Positions 50,135 to 58,860 of a DNA stretch of 64,000 nucleotides are shown here, one piece after another (the stretch's first letter is position 1; each line of letters starts with the position of its first letter). Position numbers and translations under genes: made by a program. The notes under the pieces were generated by a model, which saw only the letters and a program-made list of their open reading frames with translations, had not been told where the DNA came from and did not search any database. This stretch comes from CAJCIS01 sp965276755 (GTDB taxonomy: Bacteria; Pseudomonadota; Alphaproteobacteria; Acetobacterales; Acetobacteraceae), in assembly GCA_965276755.1 (NCBI GenBank), contig OZ255625.1, positions 2,356,001-2,420,000 of the forward strand, in the 5' to 3' direction.

Positions 50135-51534
50135 TCACAGACGAGGACGTGATCCAGCTCTACCGCTGCCTGCTCGGCCGCGCGCCCGAAACGCCGGACA
50201 CCATCGCCGCCTTCCGCACCTACTACCCGGACTTCGCTCAAGGCCGCCGCGCGGTCCTCACCTCGGACGAATTCTCCCGCGTCCTGCTGAGCCAGACCGG
50301 CCGCGTCACCGCCGAACTCACCCGCCGCTTCCTCCAGCGCGCCGGCGGCATCGCACTCCCTGTGCGCGACACCCCCAGCGCGCAGAGCCCCCGCGAGGCC
50401 ATACGCATGATGCTGCGCGCCCATGGCGGCGTGCGCCTGGCCGTCGTCATCGGCGAAGGCACCGCGGACCTGGCCGACCTGCTGCCGCTGGAAAACGCCC
50501 AGGCCGCCGTGCTGCACATCTGCCCCGACCACCCCGCCTTCATCCCGCAAACCGCGCTCCTGCCCGCAGGCGGCACGCTGTTCCGCGTCGCCTTCGAGCC
50601 CGGCGCGCTGATCGGTTTTTTGCACCAAGCCGGCTTGCGCATCGACCTGGCGGGCGTGCTCGGCGCCGCGGCCTCCTGGTGGGACAGTCTGCTGCCGTGC
50701 CTGGACGAGCGGGCGATCCTGCTTGCCGGCGCCGACACGCCACTGCCCGGCTGGCCCGATCTGGAAGCGCCGCTGCACCTGCCGGGCATTACCGTGCGCC
50801 ACCGCGGCGGCTGGTTCCTGCCCGTCAGCTACACGCCGCGCGCGGACGGTACCTCCGAAGTCCCGATCGCCGGCCTGACGATCGCGGCCATCGTCCGCAA
50901 CGAGGAGGAAGCGATCGTCAACATGCTGCAAAGTGCGGCGCCCGTTGCCGCCAGCTTCGTCGTTCTGGACACCGGATCGATCGATGACACGTTCGCGCGC
51001 GCCCAAGCCTTCCTGGCCGCCACCGGCAAGCCCTACGTGCTGCAAAAGACGGCATCGGGCCGTTTCGATACGATGCGCAACGCCGCACTCGACCTGGTGC
51101 CGGATACTGCGGAGTGGGTCCTGATGCTGGACGCCGATGAGGAACTCTGCGCCGAGGACCGCGCCGCCCTGCGCACCCTACTCGCCGGCGCCGAGCACGA
51201 CGCCTACGCGCTGCCGCGCTACAATTACCACGGCCAGGACAAGACCGGCCTGGTTTCCCCCTATCCCGATCGCCAGGTGCGCCTGCTGCGCCGTGCCGCC
51301 GGGGCGCGCTACGAGGGCGCGGTGCATGAAACGATCCGCGGCGTGCCGGTTGTGCGCCTGCCGTTGGACGCGGGCGCGCTGGGGCAGGATCGTGGCGGGC
51401 CGCATATTCATCATCTGGTGCGGCGGTATCGCTCGCCGGAGGCGGAGGCGCGCAAGCAGGAGTACTATCAGCATATTGCAGAAGAAGAGCTGGGGGGAAT
51501 GTGCCATTCCCCCCAGACCCCCCGCCATCTATAA
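50131..51534 (+). CDS. Glycosyltransferase family 2 protein with unknown N-terminal domain
   Basis: 467 residues from GTG 50131, overlapping the bioD stop by four bases (GTGA), so it is in the biotin operon. Residues 1-70 (VIQLYRCLLGRAPETPDTIA) resemble a DUF4214-like linker; 70-240 are unassigned. A GT2 domain starts at LTIAAIVRNEEEAIVNMLQS and contains VLDTGSIDDTFARAQAFLAA and WVLMLDADEELCAED (D-x-D). Its role with biotin genes is not obvious. The final 15 residues (ELGGMCHSPQTPRHL) come from the repeat. Confidence 0.82.
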   Translation: MITDEDVIQLYRCLLGRAPETPDTIAAFRTYYPDFAQGRRAVLTSDEFSRVLLSQTGRVTAELTRRFLQRAGGIALPVRDTPSAQSPREAIRMMLRAHGGVRLAVVIGEGTADLADLLPLENAQAAVLHICPDHPAFIPQTALLPAGGTLFRVAFEPGALIGFLHQAGLRIDLAGVLGAAASWWDSLLPCLDERAILLAGADTPLPGWPDLEAPLHLPGITVRHRGGWFLPVSYTPRADGTSEVPIAGLTIAAIVRNEEEAIVNMLQSAAPVAASFVVLDTGSIDDTFARAQAFLAATGKPYVLQKTASGRFDTMRNAALDLVPDTAEWVLMLDADEELCAEDRAALRTLLAGAEHDAYALPRYNYHGQDKTGLVSPYPDRQVRLLRRAAGARYEGAVHETIRGVPVVRLPLDAGALGQDRGGPHIHHLVRRYRSPEAEARKQEYYQHIAEEELGGMCHSPQTPRHL

Positions 51535-51592
51535 GGCCGAATCTAAATGAATGACGGGGGGTCTGGGGGGGATGGCACATCTCCCCCAGCCT
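51490..51592. repeat. G-rich intergenic hairpin repeat, inverted pair
   Basis: Left unit with AATG:CATT stem lies inside the GT2 gene end; right unit GGGGGGATGGCACATCTCCC is followed by AGCCTTTTTC, a terminator-like T-run. Confidence 0.9.
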
Positions 51593-51608
51593 TTTTCTGG
51601 AGTGAAAG

Positions 51609-53102
51609 ATGATGAACCCCAGCCTGGCCACACTGTTGTTTCTCGGCTCCATGTCAATCGGCCATTACGCCGCCGCAGCGCCCACCAATGCGCAATGCAA
51701 GTCGCGCGCGAACGACACGCCGGCCAAGCTGCTGGAATGCATCTCCAAGCAGGAAATGTGGCGTTTCCTGCAGGCGTTTCAGCAAATTGCGGATAACAAC
51801 CCCGATGCAGCGGGCCACGGCAACCGCAACACCGGCACCGCCGGATACAAGCAATCTGTGGATTACGTCGCCGATCTGACGCGCCGTGCCGGCTATAAGG
51901 TGACCATCCAGCCTTACCACTGGCGGCACGTGCAACTCACCGGAACGCCAACCTTCACGTTCCCGCAGGCGCGCACCGCGTATGCGCAGGATTGGTATGT
52001 GGCCCGCAATTCCGGCGCCGGCACAATGACAGCGCGCGTGCAACCGGCCGGTGACGGGTGCGCTCCGGACGCCTTTGCCGCCTTCGCGTCCGGACACATC
52101 GCCCTGCTCCAAGGCGGCGCATGCGCCTTCGACACGGCGGTCAGCAACGCCACACAGGCCGGCGCTGCGGCGGTCATTCTCTACCACAGTAATGGTGCGC
52201 GTCACGACAATGGGGGCGCCTACGAAGCAAAGCTGCGGGACGCCGCCTCAATCCCGGTCATCGGCGTCGCTTCCCACGCGGTGGGCGCCGCGCTGCTTGC
52301 ACAGTACAATGCGGGCCAGGCGCCGATGGCGCAGATCGGCGTGCAGATGCAGGCCGTCTCCGGCATCGACTACAACCTGATCGCCGACTCACCATACGGC
52401 GACACGAAGCATGTCGTTGTGGTCGACGCGCACCTCGACGCCATCTATGGCGCGGGCATGCTGGACAATGCGTCCGGATCGGCAACCATTCTGGAAATTG
52501 CATTGAAGTTGGCCCGCACGCCCACCGTCAACCAGCTTCGCTACATCTGGTTCGGCGGCGAGGAACTCGGCCTGCTTGGCTCGAACTACTACACCAAAGC
52601 GCTGCGACCCGCCGAACTGCGCAGGATCGTCTTCGATCACGACGTGGACGTGACGGCCACGCCAAACTTCGCGATCCAGATCGCCGATCCCGCCTACGCC
52701 TTCAACGTCAAGCGTTTTCCGCCCGACGTCGTCCCGGACTCCGTGGTCGGCAATCGCTATTACGCAGACTACTTCAATTCGATCGGCGTGGTGTCCGAGC
52801 CCGCCCGCGGCTTCGGCAACAGCGGCACGGACTCCAATTCCTTCAGCCTGGTGGGTGTGCCGAATACCGGCATCCTGACGGAGCAGGATTGCTGCAAATC
52901 GGCGCGGCAGGTCAAGAACTGGGGCGGATTCCAGGGCAATTACGAGGGCAATATTCCGAGCTTCGATGGCGGGTGCGTGGATCGCCCGCAGCGCTGGTGC
53001 GACAATCTCTCCAACAACGATTCTTTTGTTCTGTGGTTGGTGTCGAAGGCTTCGGCTTATACGACGTTCAAGCTGGCGATGAACGGGTCTCTGGGAAGGT
53101 GA
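51609..53102 (+). CDS. Secreted M28-family zinc peptidase with PA domain
   Basis: 497 residues with a signal peptide (to about AAAA|PTN). A protease-associated insert lies at about 150-240 (HIALLQGGACAFDTAVSNAT). The M28 domain follows: VVVVDAHLDAIYGAGMLDNA (His and Asp ligands), RYIWFGGEELGLLGSNYYTK (catalytic Glu and Glu ligand), VFDHDVD. Cys pairs near the C-terminus (DCCKS, GCVDRPQRWC) suggest disulfides. It removes N-terminal residues from peptides outside the cytoplasm. AGTGAAAG before the ATG is modest. Confidence 0.92.
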   Translation: MMNPSLATLLFLGSMSIGHYAAAAPTNAQCKSRANDTPAKLLECISKQEMWRFLQAFQQIADNNPDAAGHGNRNTGTAGYKQSVDYVADLTRRAGYKVTIQPYHWRHVQLTGTPTFTFPQARTAYAQDWYVARNSGAGTMTARVQPAGDGCAPDAFAAFASGHIALLQGGACAFDTAVSNATQAGAAAVILYHSNGARHDNGGAYEAKLRDAASIPVIGVASHAVGAALLAQYNAGQAPMAQIGVQMQAVSGIDYNLIADSPYGDTKHVVVVDAHLDAIYGAGMLDNASGSATILEIALKLARTPTVNQLRYIWFGGEELGLLGSNYYTKALRPAELRRIVFDHDVDVTATPNFAIQIADPAYAFNVKRFPPDVVPDSVVGNRYYADYFNSIGVVSEPARGFGNSGTDSNSFSLVGVPNTGILTEQDCCKSARQVKNWGGFQGNYEGNIPSFDGGCVDRPQRWCDNLSNNDSFVLWLVSKASAYTTFKLAMNGSLGR

Positions 53103-53109
53103 AAGGCAA

Positions 53110-53155
53110 GATTGGGGGAGATGTGCCATCCCCCCCAAACCCCTCGTCATTATTT
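53110..53155. repeat. G-rich hairpin repeat, single unit
   Basis: GGGGGAGATGTGCCATCCCC followed by AAACCCCTCGTCATT, one base different from the usual ACCCCCCGTCAT. Confidence 0.9.
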
Positions 53156-53252
53156 AAGGCGAAGCATAATCGGCGTAACCACGGCATGCCCCACACGAAC
53201 AACAGCCGACCCACCGGAGAAGCCGTTTGACGCCCTACCCAACACAGCCCGC

Positions 53253-54014
53253 GTGACAACCGCCATCGCCGTCATGGCCAAGGCGCCCCGCCCCGGCCTG
53301 TCCAAAACCCGCCTGATGCCGCGCCTGACCGCCGAGCAAGCAGCCGACCTCAGCGCCGCCTTCCTCGCAGACGTCACAGCCAATCTCGCCCGCGCCGCCG
53401 CCGCCGCGCCCATCGTGCCCTACCTCGCCTACGCGCCCGCCGGAACCGAGCACCTCTTCGCCGGCATCATCGCGCCCGGCACCCGCATGCTGCTGGCCGA
53501 TGGCACGGCCACCGCGCCCGTCGGCGTGCAGGGCTTCGGCCGATGCCTGCTCCAGGCGGTCCAAGCGATGCTGGCCCAAGGCCACGACGCAGCCTGCGTG
53601 CTGAACGCGGATTCGCCCAACCTGCCCACGCGCCTCCTGCTCGCCGCCCACGCCGCACTCGCGCGCGCGGATTGCATCGTCATGGGCCCCGCCGAGGATG
53701 GCGGCTACTTCCTGCTCGGCATGCGCCGCGTTCACGCGCACCTCTTCTCCGGCATCGACTGGAGCACGGCACGCGTGGCGCAACAGACCCGGCAACGCGC
53801 CGCAGAAGCCGGCCTAGCCCTGGTGGAACTCGACGAATGGTATGATGTCGATGAGCCGGCCACGCTGGCGCGCCTTGAAGCGGAGATCGCCGCCGCGCAT
53901 CTCCAAGGCGGCAGCGAATGCCCGCACACCGCGGCCGTCCTCGCGCGTCTGGCCGCCGCACCCGCCTGGCCGGAATGTGCTAGCACGGCTGACAAGACCG
54001 CGTTCGGAGCCTAG
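53253..54014 (+). CDS. DUF2064 (TIGR04282-type) glycosyltransferase
   Basis: 253 residues from GTG 53253. VTTAIAVMAKAPRPGLSKTR is the typical N-terminus, with VLNADSPNLPTRLLLAAHAA and IVMGPAEDGGYFLLGMRR further on: a GT-A/nucleotidyltransferase-like fold. Members occur with radical SAM genes and putative glycolipid or arsenosugar pathways. Its stop is five bases before the radical SAM gene. Confidence 0.85.
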   Translation: MTTAIAVMAKAPRPGLSKTRLMPRLTAEQAADLSAAFLADVTANLARAAAAAPIVPYLAYAPAGTEHLFAGIIAPGTRMLLADGTATAPVGVQGFGRCLLQAVQAMLAQGHDAACVLNADSPNLPTRLLLAAHAALARADCIVMGPAEDGGYFLLGMRRVHAHLFSGIDWSTARVAQQTRQRAAEAGLALVELDEWYDVDEPATLARLEAEIAAAHLQGGSECPHTAAVLARLAAAPAWPECASTADKTAFGA

Positions 54015-54018
54015 CCCC

Positions 54019-55062
54019 ATGTCCACGACCACCCTGCGTGACCCGACCCGCTACTTCGAGGACGTGAACCAGACCGTCGCGCGCGCCGCCCCGCCCGTCT
54101 GCCTCTATCTGGAGGTCACCAACCGCTGCAATCTGCTGTGCGAGACCTGTCCACGCACCTTCGAGGCCCTCGAGCCGCCGGCCGACATGTCGTGGGATCT
54201 GTTCACCCGCATCATCGACCAGGCGCCAAACGTCAAGCGCGCCGTGCTGCACGGCGTGGGCGAGCCGATGCTCGTGCCCGAATTGCCGCGCATGATCCGC
54301 GCCCTGAAAGCGCGCGGCATCTACGTGCTGTTCAACACCAACGGCACGCTGCTGCGCGAAAAACGTTTCCGCGAATTGATCGACACGGGGCTGGATGAAT
54401 TGCGCGTCTCGCTCGATGCCGCGGACGCTGCCAGCTATGCGGTCGTGCGCGGCCGTCCGTTCTTCGACCGCATCGTGCGCGATGTGCGCCGCATGCGCGA
54501 ATATCAGGACGAGGCGGGCGTTGCCAATCCGCGCGTCTCGCTGTGGCTGACCGGACTGAAAGAAACCATCCAGCAATTGCCCGATTTCATCCGCCTGGCC
54601 GCCTCCATGCGCGTGCGCGAAGTTCATTTGCAGCGCCTGGTTTTCGACGAGGCCGGCTTCGGCATGGCGCGCCAGGAAAGCAGCCTGTTCGAGCAGACCG
54701 CCAGCGAGGAACTCGCAGCGATTGCGGCTGCGCAGACGATCGGTGCGGAGCTCGGCGTCACGCTGGATGCTTCGGGCGCCACCGAGCCGGGTCTCAGCCT
54801 CAAGCAGCAGGGTGAAACTCCATGGGCGGGCTGCCGCCGACCGTGGAGCCTGATGTATTTCACCGCGCATGGCCGTGCACTGCCTTGCTGCATCGCGCCC
54901 TTTTCGGCACGCGGCTACGAGACGTACACGCTGGGTGATGCCAAGACGCAGAGCCTGGAGGAGATTTGGAACGGGCCGGCGTATCATGATTTCCGCGCGG
55001 CCCTTATTAGTGATGCGCCGCCCAAGCCGTGTCAGAATTGTGGGTGCCGGTGGAGCTTGTAG
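54019..55062 (+). CDS. Radical SAM protein with C-terminal SPASM-like domain
   Basis: 347 residues from ATG 54019. The [4Fe-4S] site CNLLCETC (C-x3-C-x2-C) in LYLEVTNRCNLLCETCPRTF, then GVGEPMLVPELPRMIRALKA and LRVSLDAADAASYAVVRGRP. The C-terminus has extra cysteines (WAGCRRPW, LPCCIAPF, KPCQNCGCRW) for additional clusters. Substrate unknown; coupling to DUF2064 and GT2 genes points to envelope or glycolipid chemistry. Confidence 0.9.
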   Translation: MSTTTLRDPTRYFEDVNQTVARAAPPVCLYLEVTNRCNLLCETCPRTFEALEPPADMSWDLFTRIIDQAPNVKRAVLHGVGEPMLVPELPRMIRALKARGIYVLFNTNGTLLREKRFRELIDTGLDELRVSLDAADAASYAVVRGRPFFDRIVRDVRRMREYQDEAGVANPRVSLWLTGLKETIQQLPDFIRLAASMRVREVHLQRLVFDEAGFGMARQESSLFEQTASEELAAIAAAQTIGAELGVTLDASGATEPGLSLKQQGETPWAGCRRPWSLMYFTAHGRALPCCIAPFSARGYETYTLGDAKTQSLEEIWNGPAYHDFRAALISDAPPKPCQNCGCRWSL

Positions 55063-55275
55063 GAAGGTGTTCTTTTTTGAAAAAAAGAACCAAAAAACTT
55101 TTGAATGTTAGAGCATGTTCGGACCAAATGGGATCACCCGTCCGAAAAACATGCTCAGAAACAAAGAGCTAGAGCACGTTCGGTGCTTCTATCAGCACCG
55201 AACGTGCTCTAGCACACGCGCCAAGGAGCAAAAGTTTTTTGCTTCTTTTTTTCAAAAAAGAAGTTCTTCCTTCCT
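55061..55275. repeat. AT-rich repeat pair with inserted palindromes
   Basis: Starts AGGAAGGTGTTCTTTTTTG, AAAAAAAGAACCAAAAAAC, and ends with the mirror copy before the next start. Between the halves lie an imperfect palindrome (AGAGCATGTTCGGA ... TCCGAAAAACATGCTC) and a perfect one with 19-base arms (CTAGAGCACGTTCGGTGCT) at 55169-55187/55194-55212, loop TCTATC. The radical SAM stop lies at its left edge. Confidence 0.85.
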
Positions 55276-55983
55276 ATGACCAACATCTGCGCAATCATCC
55301 CCGTGCTCAACGAGGAAGGCGCCATAGGCCCAACCCTCACCCGCCTGCCGCGAAACATCGTGCAAACCATCATCGTCGTGGACGGCGGCAGCCGCGACAA
55401 CACCTGTGCTGAAGCCAAGGCCGCCGGCGCCATGGTCCTGTCGGAGGCGCGACGCGGCTACGGGCGCGCCTGCCTCACCGGTGCCGAATACGCGCAGGTG
55501 CTGGGCGCGGACATCGTGCTGTTCATGGATGGCGACGGCGCCGATGCCGTCGAACACGCCGCCGCCATCGTGGACCCGATCCTAAATGGCCATGCCGATT
55601 TCGTTTTAGCGGACCGCACGGGCAAGGAGCGCGAGAAAGGCAGCATGGGCGCCCACCAGATCGCCGCGGGCCGGCTGGTCGGCGCCGCGGTCGGCGCGCT
55701 GACGGGCGTGCGCTACCGGGATATGTGCGCCTTCCGCGCCATCCGCACCACCGATCTGGCACGTTTGGACATGCAGGAAATGGGCTATGGCTGGAACCTG
55801 GAGATGCAGATACGCGCCGCCCGCGCCGGCCTGCGCGTGCTGGAAGTGCCGCTGCCCTATCATTGCCGCATCGCCGGCGCCTCCAAAGTCGCGGGAAATC
55901 TCCGCGGCACGTTGCGGGCGGGATATCGCATCATCAGGACGCTGATCGCCGTCGGTTTGCGCCCAACGGCCACGAAAGCGTGA
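55276..55983 (+). CDS. Glycosyltransferase family 2 (polyprenyl-phosphate sugar synthase type)
   Basis: 235 residues. ICAIIPVLNEEGAIGPTLTR, IIVVDGGSRDNTCAEAKAAG and VLFMDGDGADAVEHAAAIVD (D-x-D) define a GT-A fold. MCAFRAIRTTDLARLDMQEM and YGWNLEMQIRAARAGLRVLE are the acceptor half. Relatives load sugars onto lipid carriers. No membrane segment. It is followed within a few bases by the polytopic membrane gene, which would use a lipid-linked sugar. Confidence 0.88.
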   Translation: MTNICAIIPVLNEEGAIGPTLTRLPRNIVQTIIVVDGGSRDNTCAEAKAAGAMVLSEARRGYGRACLTGAEYAQVLGADIVLFMDGDGADAVEHAAAIVDPILNGHADFVLADRTGKEREKGSMGAHQIAAGRLVGAAVGALTGVRYRDMCAFRAIRTTDLARLDMQEMGYGWNLEMQIRAARAGLRVLEVPLPYHCRIAGASKVAGNLRGTLRAGYRIIRTLIAVGLRPTATKA

Positions 55984-55993
55984 CGGCCCGGCG

Positions 55994-57934
55994 TTGATCC
56001 CCGCCTGGCCCGCAGTCATCGCCGCATTCGGTGCGGCGGCGGTCTTCTTTACCGCCATCGGCCTGCCGCTCGCCCGTGCGGTGGCCCCGCGCGGCATGCC
56101 GCCTTTGGCCATGGCGCCCGCGCTGGGTTGGGCCGTCTTCATGACCCTGGCGCTGCCGCTATTGAGCGCCATTGGCTTCGGCTGGATTGCGGTCACCGCC
56201 TTTGCCGTGGTCGCGCTGGCGTCGGCGGCTGCACTTGCACGCCTGTCTTCGCCGGGACCCACGGTGGCGATGCCAGCGCCCGCGCTCGCGGCGGCACTCG
56301 CGGTGCTGCCAACCGTGGCGATCATGCCTAAGACGGCAGCCAGCGGCATCCTTCTGGCGCCCCCTGTCTTCGACCACGTCAAGATCGCCATCGTGGACGC
56401 GATCCTGCGCAGCGGCCTGCCGGTGCCCAACCCGTTCTACGGCCCAGGCGGCACCGGCCACCTCGCCTACTATTATCTGTGGCATTTCGGGGCCGCAATG
56501 CTCGGCTGCGGCCTGCATGTCGGCGGATGGACCGCTGACGCGACGATGACCGGCTTTACCGCGTATGCCTCGCTGATGCTGGTCTTCGGGGCCGTGGTCG
56601 CGCTCGGCGGCCGGGCGCTTGGCGTGGCCGCTGCCTGCGCCCTGGTTCTCGCGGGGACCGCGCGGCCGGTGCTGTCGGCAATCACCGGCGGGCCCTGGCT
56701 CGAGGGCTTCGTTCCCAGAACCGCCGATCTCGGCGGCTGGCTCAACCAGGCGGCCTGGGTGCCGCAGCACCTGGCCTCTGCCTGCTGCCTGATCCTGGCC
56801 GCGTTGCTTTTGCTGCGGTTGGCCGCACGGGGCGGCTGGCTGGTGGCCACTGTCCTGGGCGTGGTTGCGGCCGCGGGCTTTGAGAGTTCGGTCTGGATCG
56901 GCGGCGTAACATTCGCCGTCACGGCCTGCGCTTTGGGCGGGATGCTGGTCATACAGGTGCCAGGGACTGACCGCGCCATATTCGTCCTGCGCGCGCTGGG
57001 TGCGGCGGCGCTGAGCGCAATTCTGGTGTGGCCCTTCATCGTCGCTGACCTGCAAATCGTCAGGCTGCGTCACGCAGGTGCCGGAATGGCTCTGCAGCCC
57101 TACGCCGTGCTGGGCGCTGCCATTCCCCCTGTCTGGCGGCATGTACTGGACGGGCCCGCATTCTGGGTGATCCTCCTGCCCTTGGCGTTGCCGGCGATCC
57201 TCCCGCTCGCGCTGCGCGCATTGCTGCGGCGGAGGGGAGCAGACGAGCGCGCGCTGGCGCAGACTTTCTGGGTGAGCGCCGCCTCGTGCCTGTGCGTGGC
57301 GTGGCTGTTGCGCAGCACGATTGACAACAACGATCTCGGCTGGCGGGCCGTGCTGCCGGCCATTCTGCTGCTGACCGCCATTGCGTCGGCAGAACTTGCC
57401 AGGCTGCTGCACGAACGAAGCCCGCTTCCCATCGCCGCCGCGCTGGCCGTGGCAGTGCTGGCCGCGCCCGACACCTGGCGCATGCTGCGCGAATACGCCG
57501 GTGGCCAGCGCCCGGGCGACCCCCACGGCTTTGCCGCATCCCAGCCGCTCTGGCAGGCGCTGCGTCGCCATTCGGGTCCGCTGGATCGCATCGCCAACAA
57601 CCCGCTGCTTGCGGGCGCTGTCACGCCCTGGCCAGTCAATATCGCCTGGGCGACGCTCTCTGACCGGCCGTCCTGCTTTTCGGGATGGGAGACGATGATT
57701 GCCTACGGCCCGCTATCCAGGGCGCAATTGAGCGAGGCGAGCGATCTGTTCAAGCGCGTCTTCGACGGCGTGGCGAGGCCGGGCGACATTCACGCGCTGG
57801 CCCGCACTTACGATTGCGCCGCCGTCGGCGTGGTGCGCAGCGACGGCGCCTGGTCGCGCGATCCTTTCGCCGCCGCTGCGGACTACGGCGTTGCGGAGGA
57901 GGGTGCGGATTTTCGTGTCTATGTTCGGAGGTAG
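55994..57934 (+). CDS. Polytopic membrane protein, possible GT-C glycosyltransferase
   Basis: 646 residues from TTG 55994, with about 12 hydrophobic segments. HLAYYYLWHFGAAML recalls the YYY-motif proteins (DUF2298 and relatives), which are grouped with lipid-sugar-dependent GT-C enzymes. The charged loop after the second segment (FDHVKIAIVDAILRSGLPVP) may hold the catalytic residues. With the GT2 gene directly upstream, it is a candidate for transferring a polyprenyl-linked sugar outside the membrane. This is inference. Confidence 0.65.
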   Translation: MIPAWPAVIAAFGAAAVFFTAIGLPLARAVAPRGMPPLAMAPALGWAVFMTLALPLLSAIGFGWIAVTAFAVVALASAAALARLSSPGPTVAMPAPALAAALAVLPTVAIMPKTAASGILLAPPVFDHVKIAIVDAILRSGLPVPNPFYGPGGTGHLAYYYLWHFGAAMLGCGLHVGGWTADATMTGFTAYASLMLVFGAVVALGGRALGVAAACALVLAGTARPVLSAITGGPWLEGFVPRTADLGGWLNQAAWVPQHLASACCLILAALLLLRLAARGGWLVATVLGVVAAAGFESSVWIGGVTFAVTACALGGMLVIQVPGTDRAIFVLRALGAAALSAILVWPFIVADLQIVRLRHAGAGMALQPYAVLGAAIPPVWRHVLDGPAFWVILLPLALPAILPLALRALLRRRGADERALAQTFWVSAASCLCVAWLLRSTIDNNDLGWRAVLPAILLLTAIASAELARLLHERSPLPIAAALAVAVLAAPDTWRMLREYAGGQRPGDPHGFAASQPLWQALRRHSGPLDRIANNPLLAGAVTPWPVNIAWATLSDRPSCFSGWETMIAYGPLSRAQLSEASDLFKRVFDGVARPGDIHALARTYDCAAVGVVRSDGAWSRDPFAAAADYGVAEEGADFRVYVRR

Positions 57935-57945
57935 GCAAGTTTAAG

Positions 57946-57988
57946 GCTGGGGGAGATGTGCCATCCCCCCCAGACCCCCCGTCGATTT
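57946..57988. repeat. G-rich hairpin repeat, single unit
   Basis: GGGGGAGATGTGCCATCCCC followed by AGACCCCCCGTCGATT, just after the membrane protein gene. Confidence 0.9.
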
Positions 57989-58860
57989 TTAGGCCTTGCC
58001 TACTCTCCCTCGTCATCGCGAGCCGCCCCTTGGCGGCGCGGCAATCCAGGGGCCACACAGTAAACCTCTGCTACGCGACCCGGGTTGCTTCGGCCAAGTG
58101 GCCTCGCAACGACGAAATGCGCGGACGGTCAACAAACCCGCGCCACACCCCTGGCTCGCCGCCATGGAACGTGGCAGCGCGGACGTGGCTGCTGGACGGA
58201 CATTCAGCTTCAAGGAAGTCATAGATGTAGGCGCTTGCCATCATCGGAGCCCCTGCTCGCAAACAGCTCCGATTCCTGCTCAGATTAGCTGACAATGGCG
58301 CGGGCCTCGTGCTCACATTACTTGCCAATGTGCTCGCCATCATCGGCCGTGCTCGCAAACCGGCGGCTGTGCTCACATTGCGCGCAAGGCGCGAATCGCC
58401 GGAAGTTTACAATGGCACGCCGGCCGTGGGGCGCGCTCGGTGAAGATTTTCCCGCAACCGGCTTGGGTCAGCGCCTCGAGCTGCAGCTCGGGGTTCTGAT
58501 CAACCGTGCTGACCCTCGCGTAGCCAACCCGCACCCCGCCGCCCTCTCAAAAGCCGTGAGGACCGTCGCATTATGAAAGGAGGCAATCAAGAACCGTTTT
58601 GAGAGGCGAAACGGCGTCGGGCGGACGGATCTCGGCAGCCCTGGAGACGTCGCTCAAAAACGAAGGTTTTTGATGTGGTGCTTTGAGGCGTGCCGAGCGT
58701 TAGATTCTGTACCAGTAGTCCGAGGAGCGTCCGCTAGGCGGCGACTAGCTAACCAACGGTGAGAATCGACCCAATCCGGAACTTGCGTGGATAAGGTATA
58801 AGCCAGTAGCAGGCCACGCACGGGTCCGGTTTCGGGGCATTGGTTGGGAAGCCGCCATCC
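57989..58860. other. Gene-free stretch with decayed mobile DNA
   Basis: About 870 bp. The first 200 bp resemble a generic dispersed GC-rich repeat (TCATCGCGAGCC...GGCGGCGCGGCAATCC). 58225-58390 is an array of IS21-like end motifs. The remainder has no gene that I can support. Confidence 0.5.
58225..58390 (+). repeat. IS21-like terminal repeat array, left copy
   Basis: Several TGCTCRC-type motifs in a row: CTGCTCGCAAACAGC, CTGCTCAGATTAGCTGACA, GTGCTCACATTACTTGCC, GTGCTCGCCATCATC. The same order occurs inverted at 60040-60216 with about three quarters identity. IS21 elements have such multiple sites at their ends. Confidence 0.6.

Noticed and set aside
48330..51534. A full biotin operon
   Set aside because: Only bioF and bioD are present; the third gene is a glycosyltransferase and bioA/bioB are absent here.
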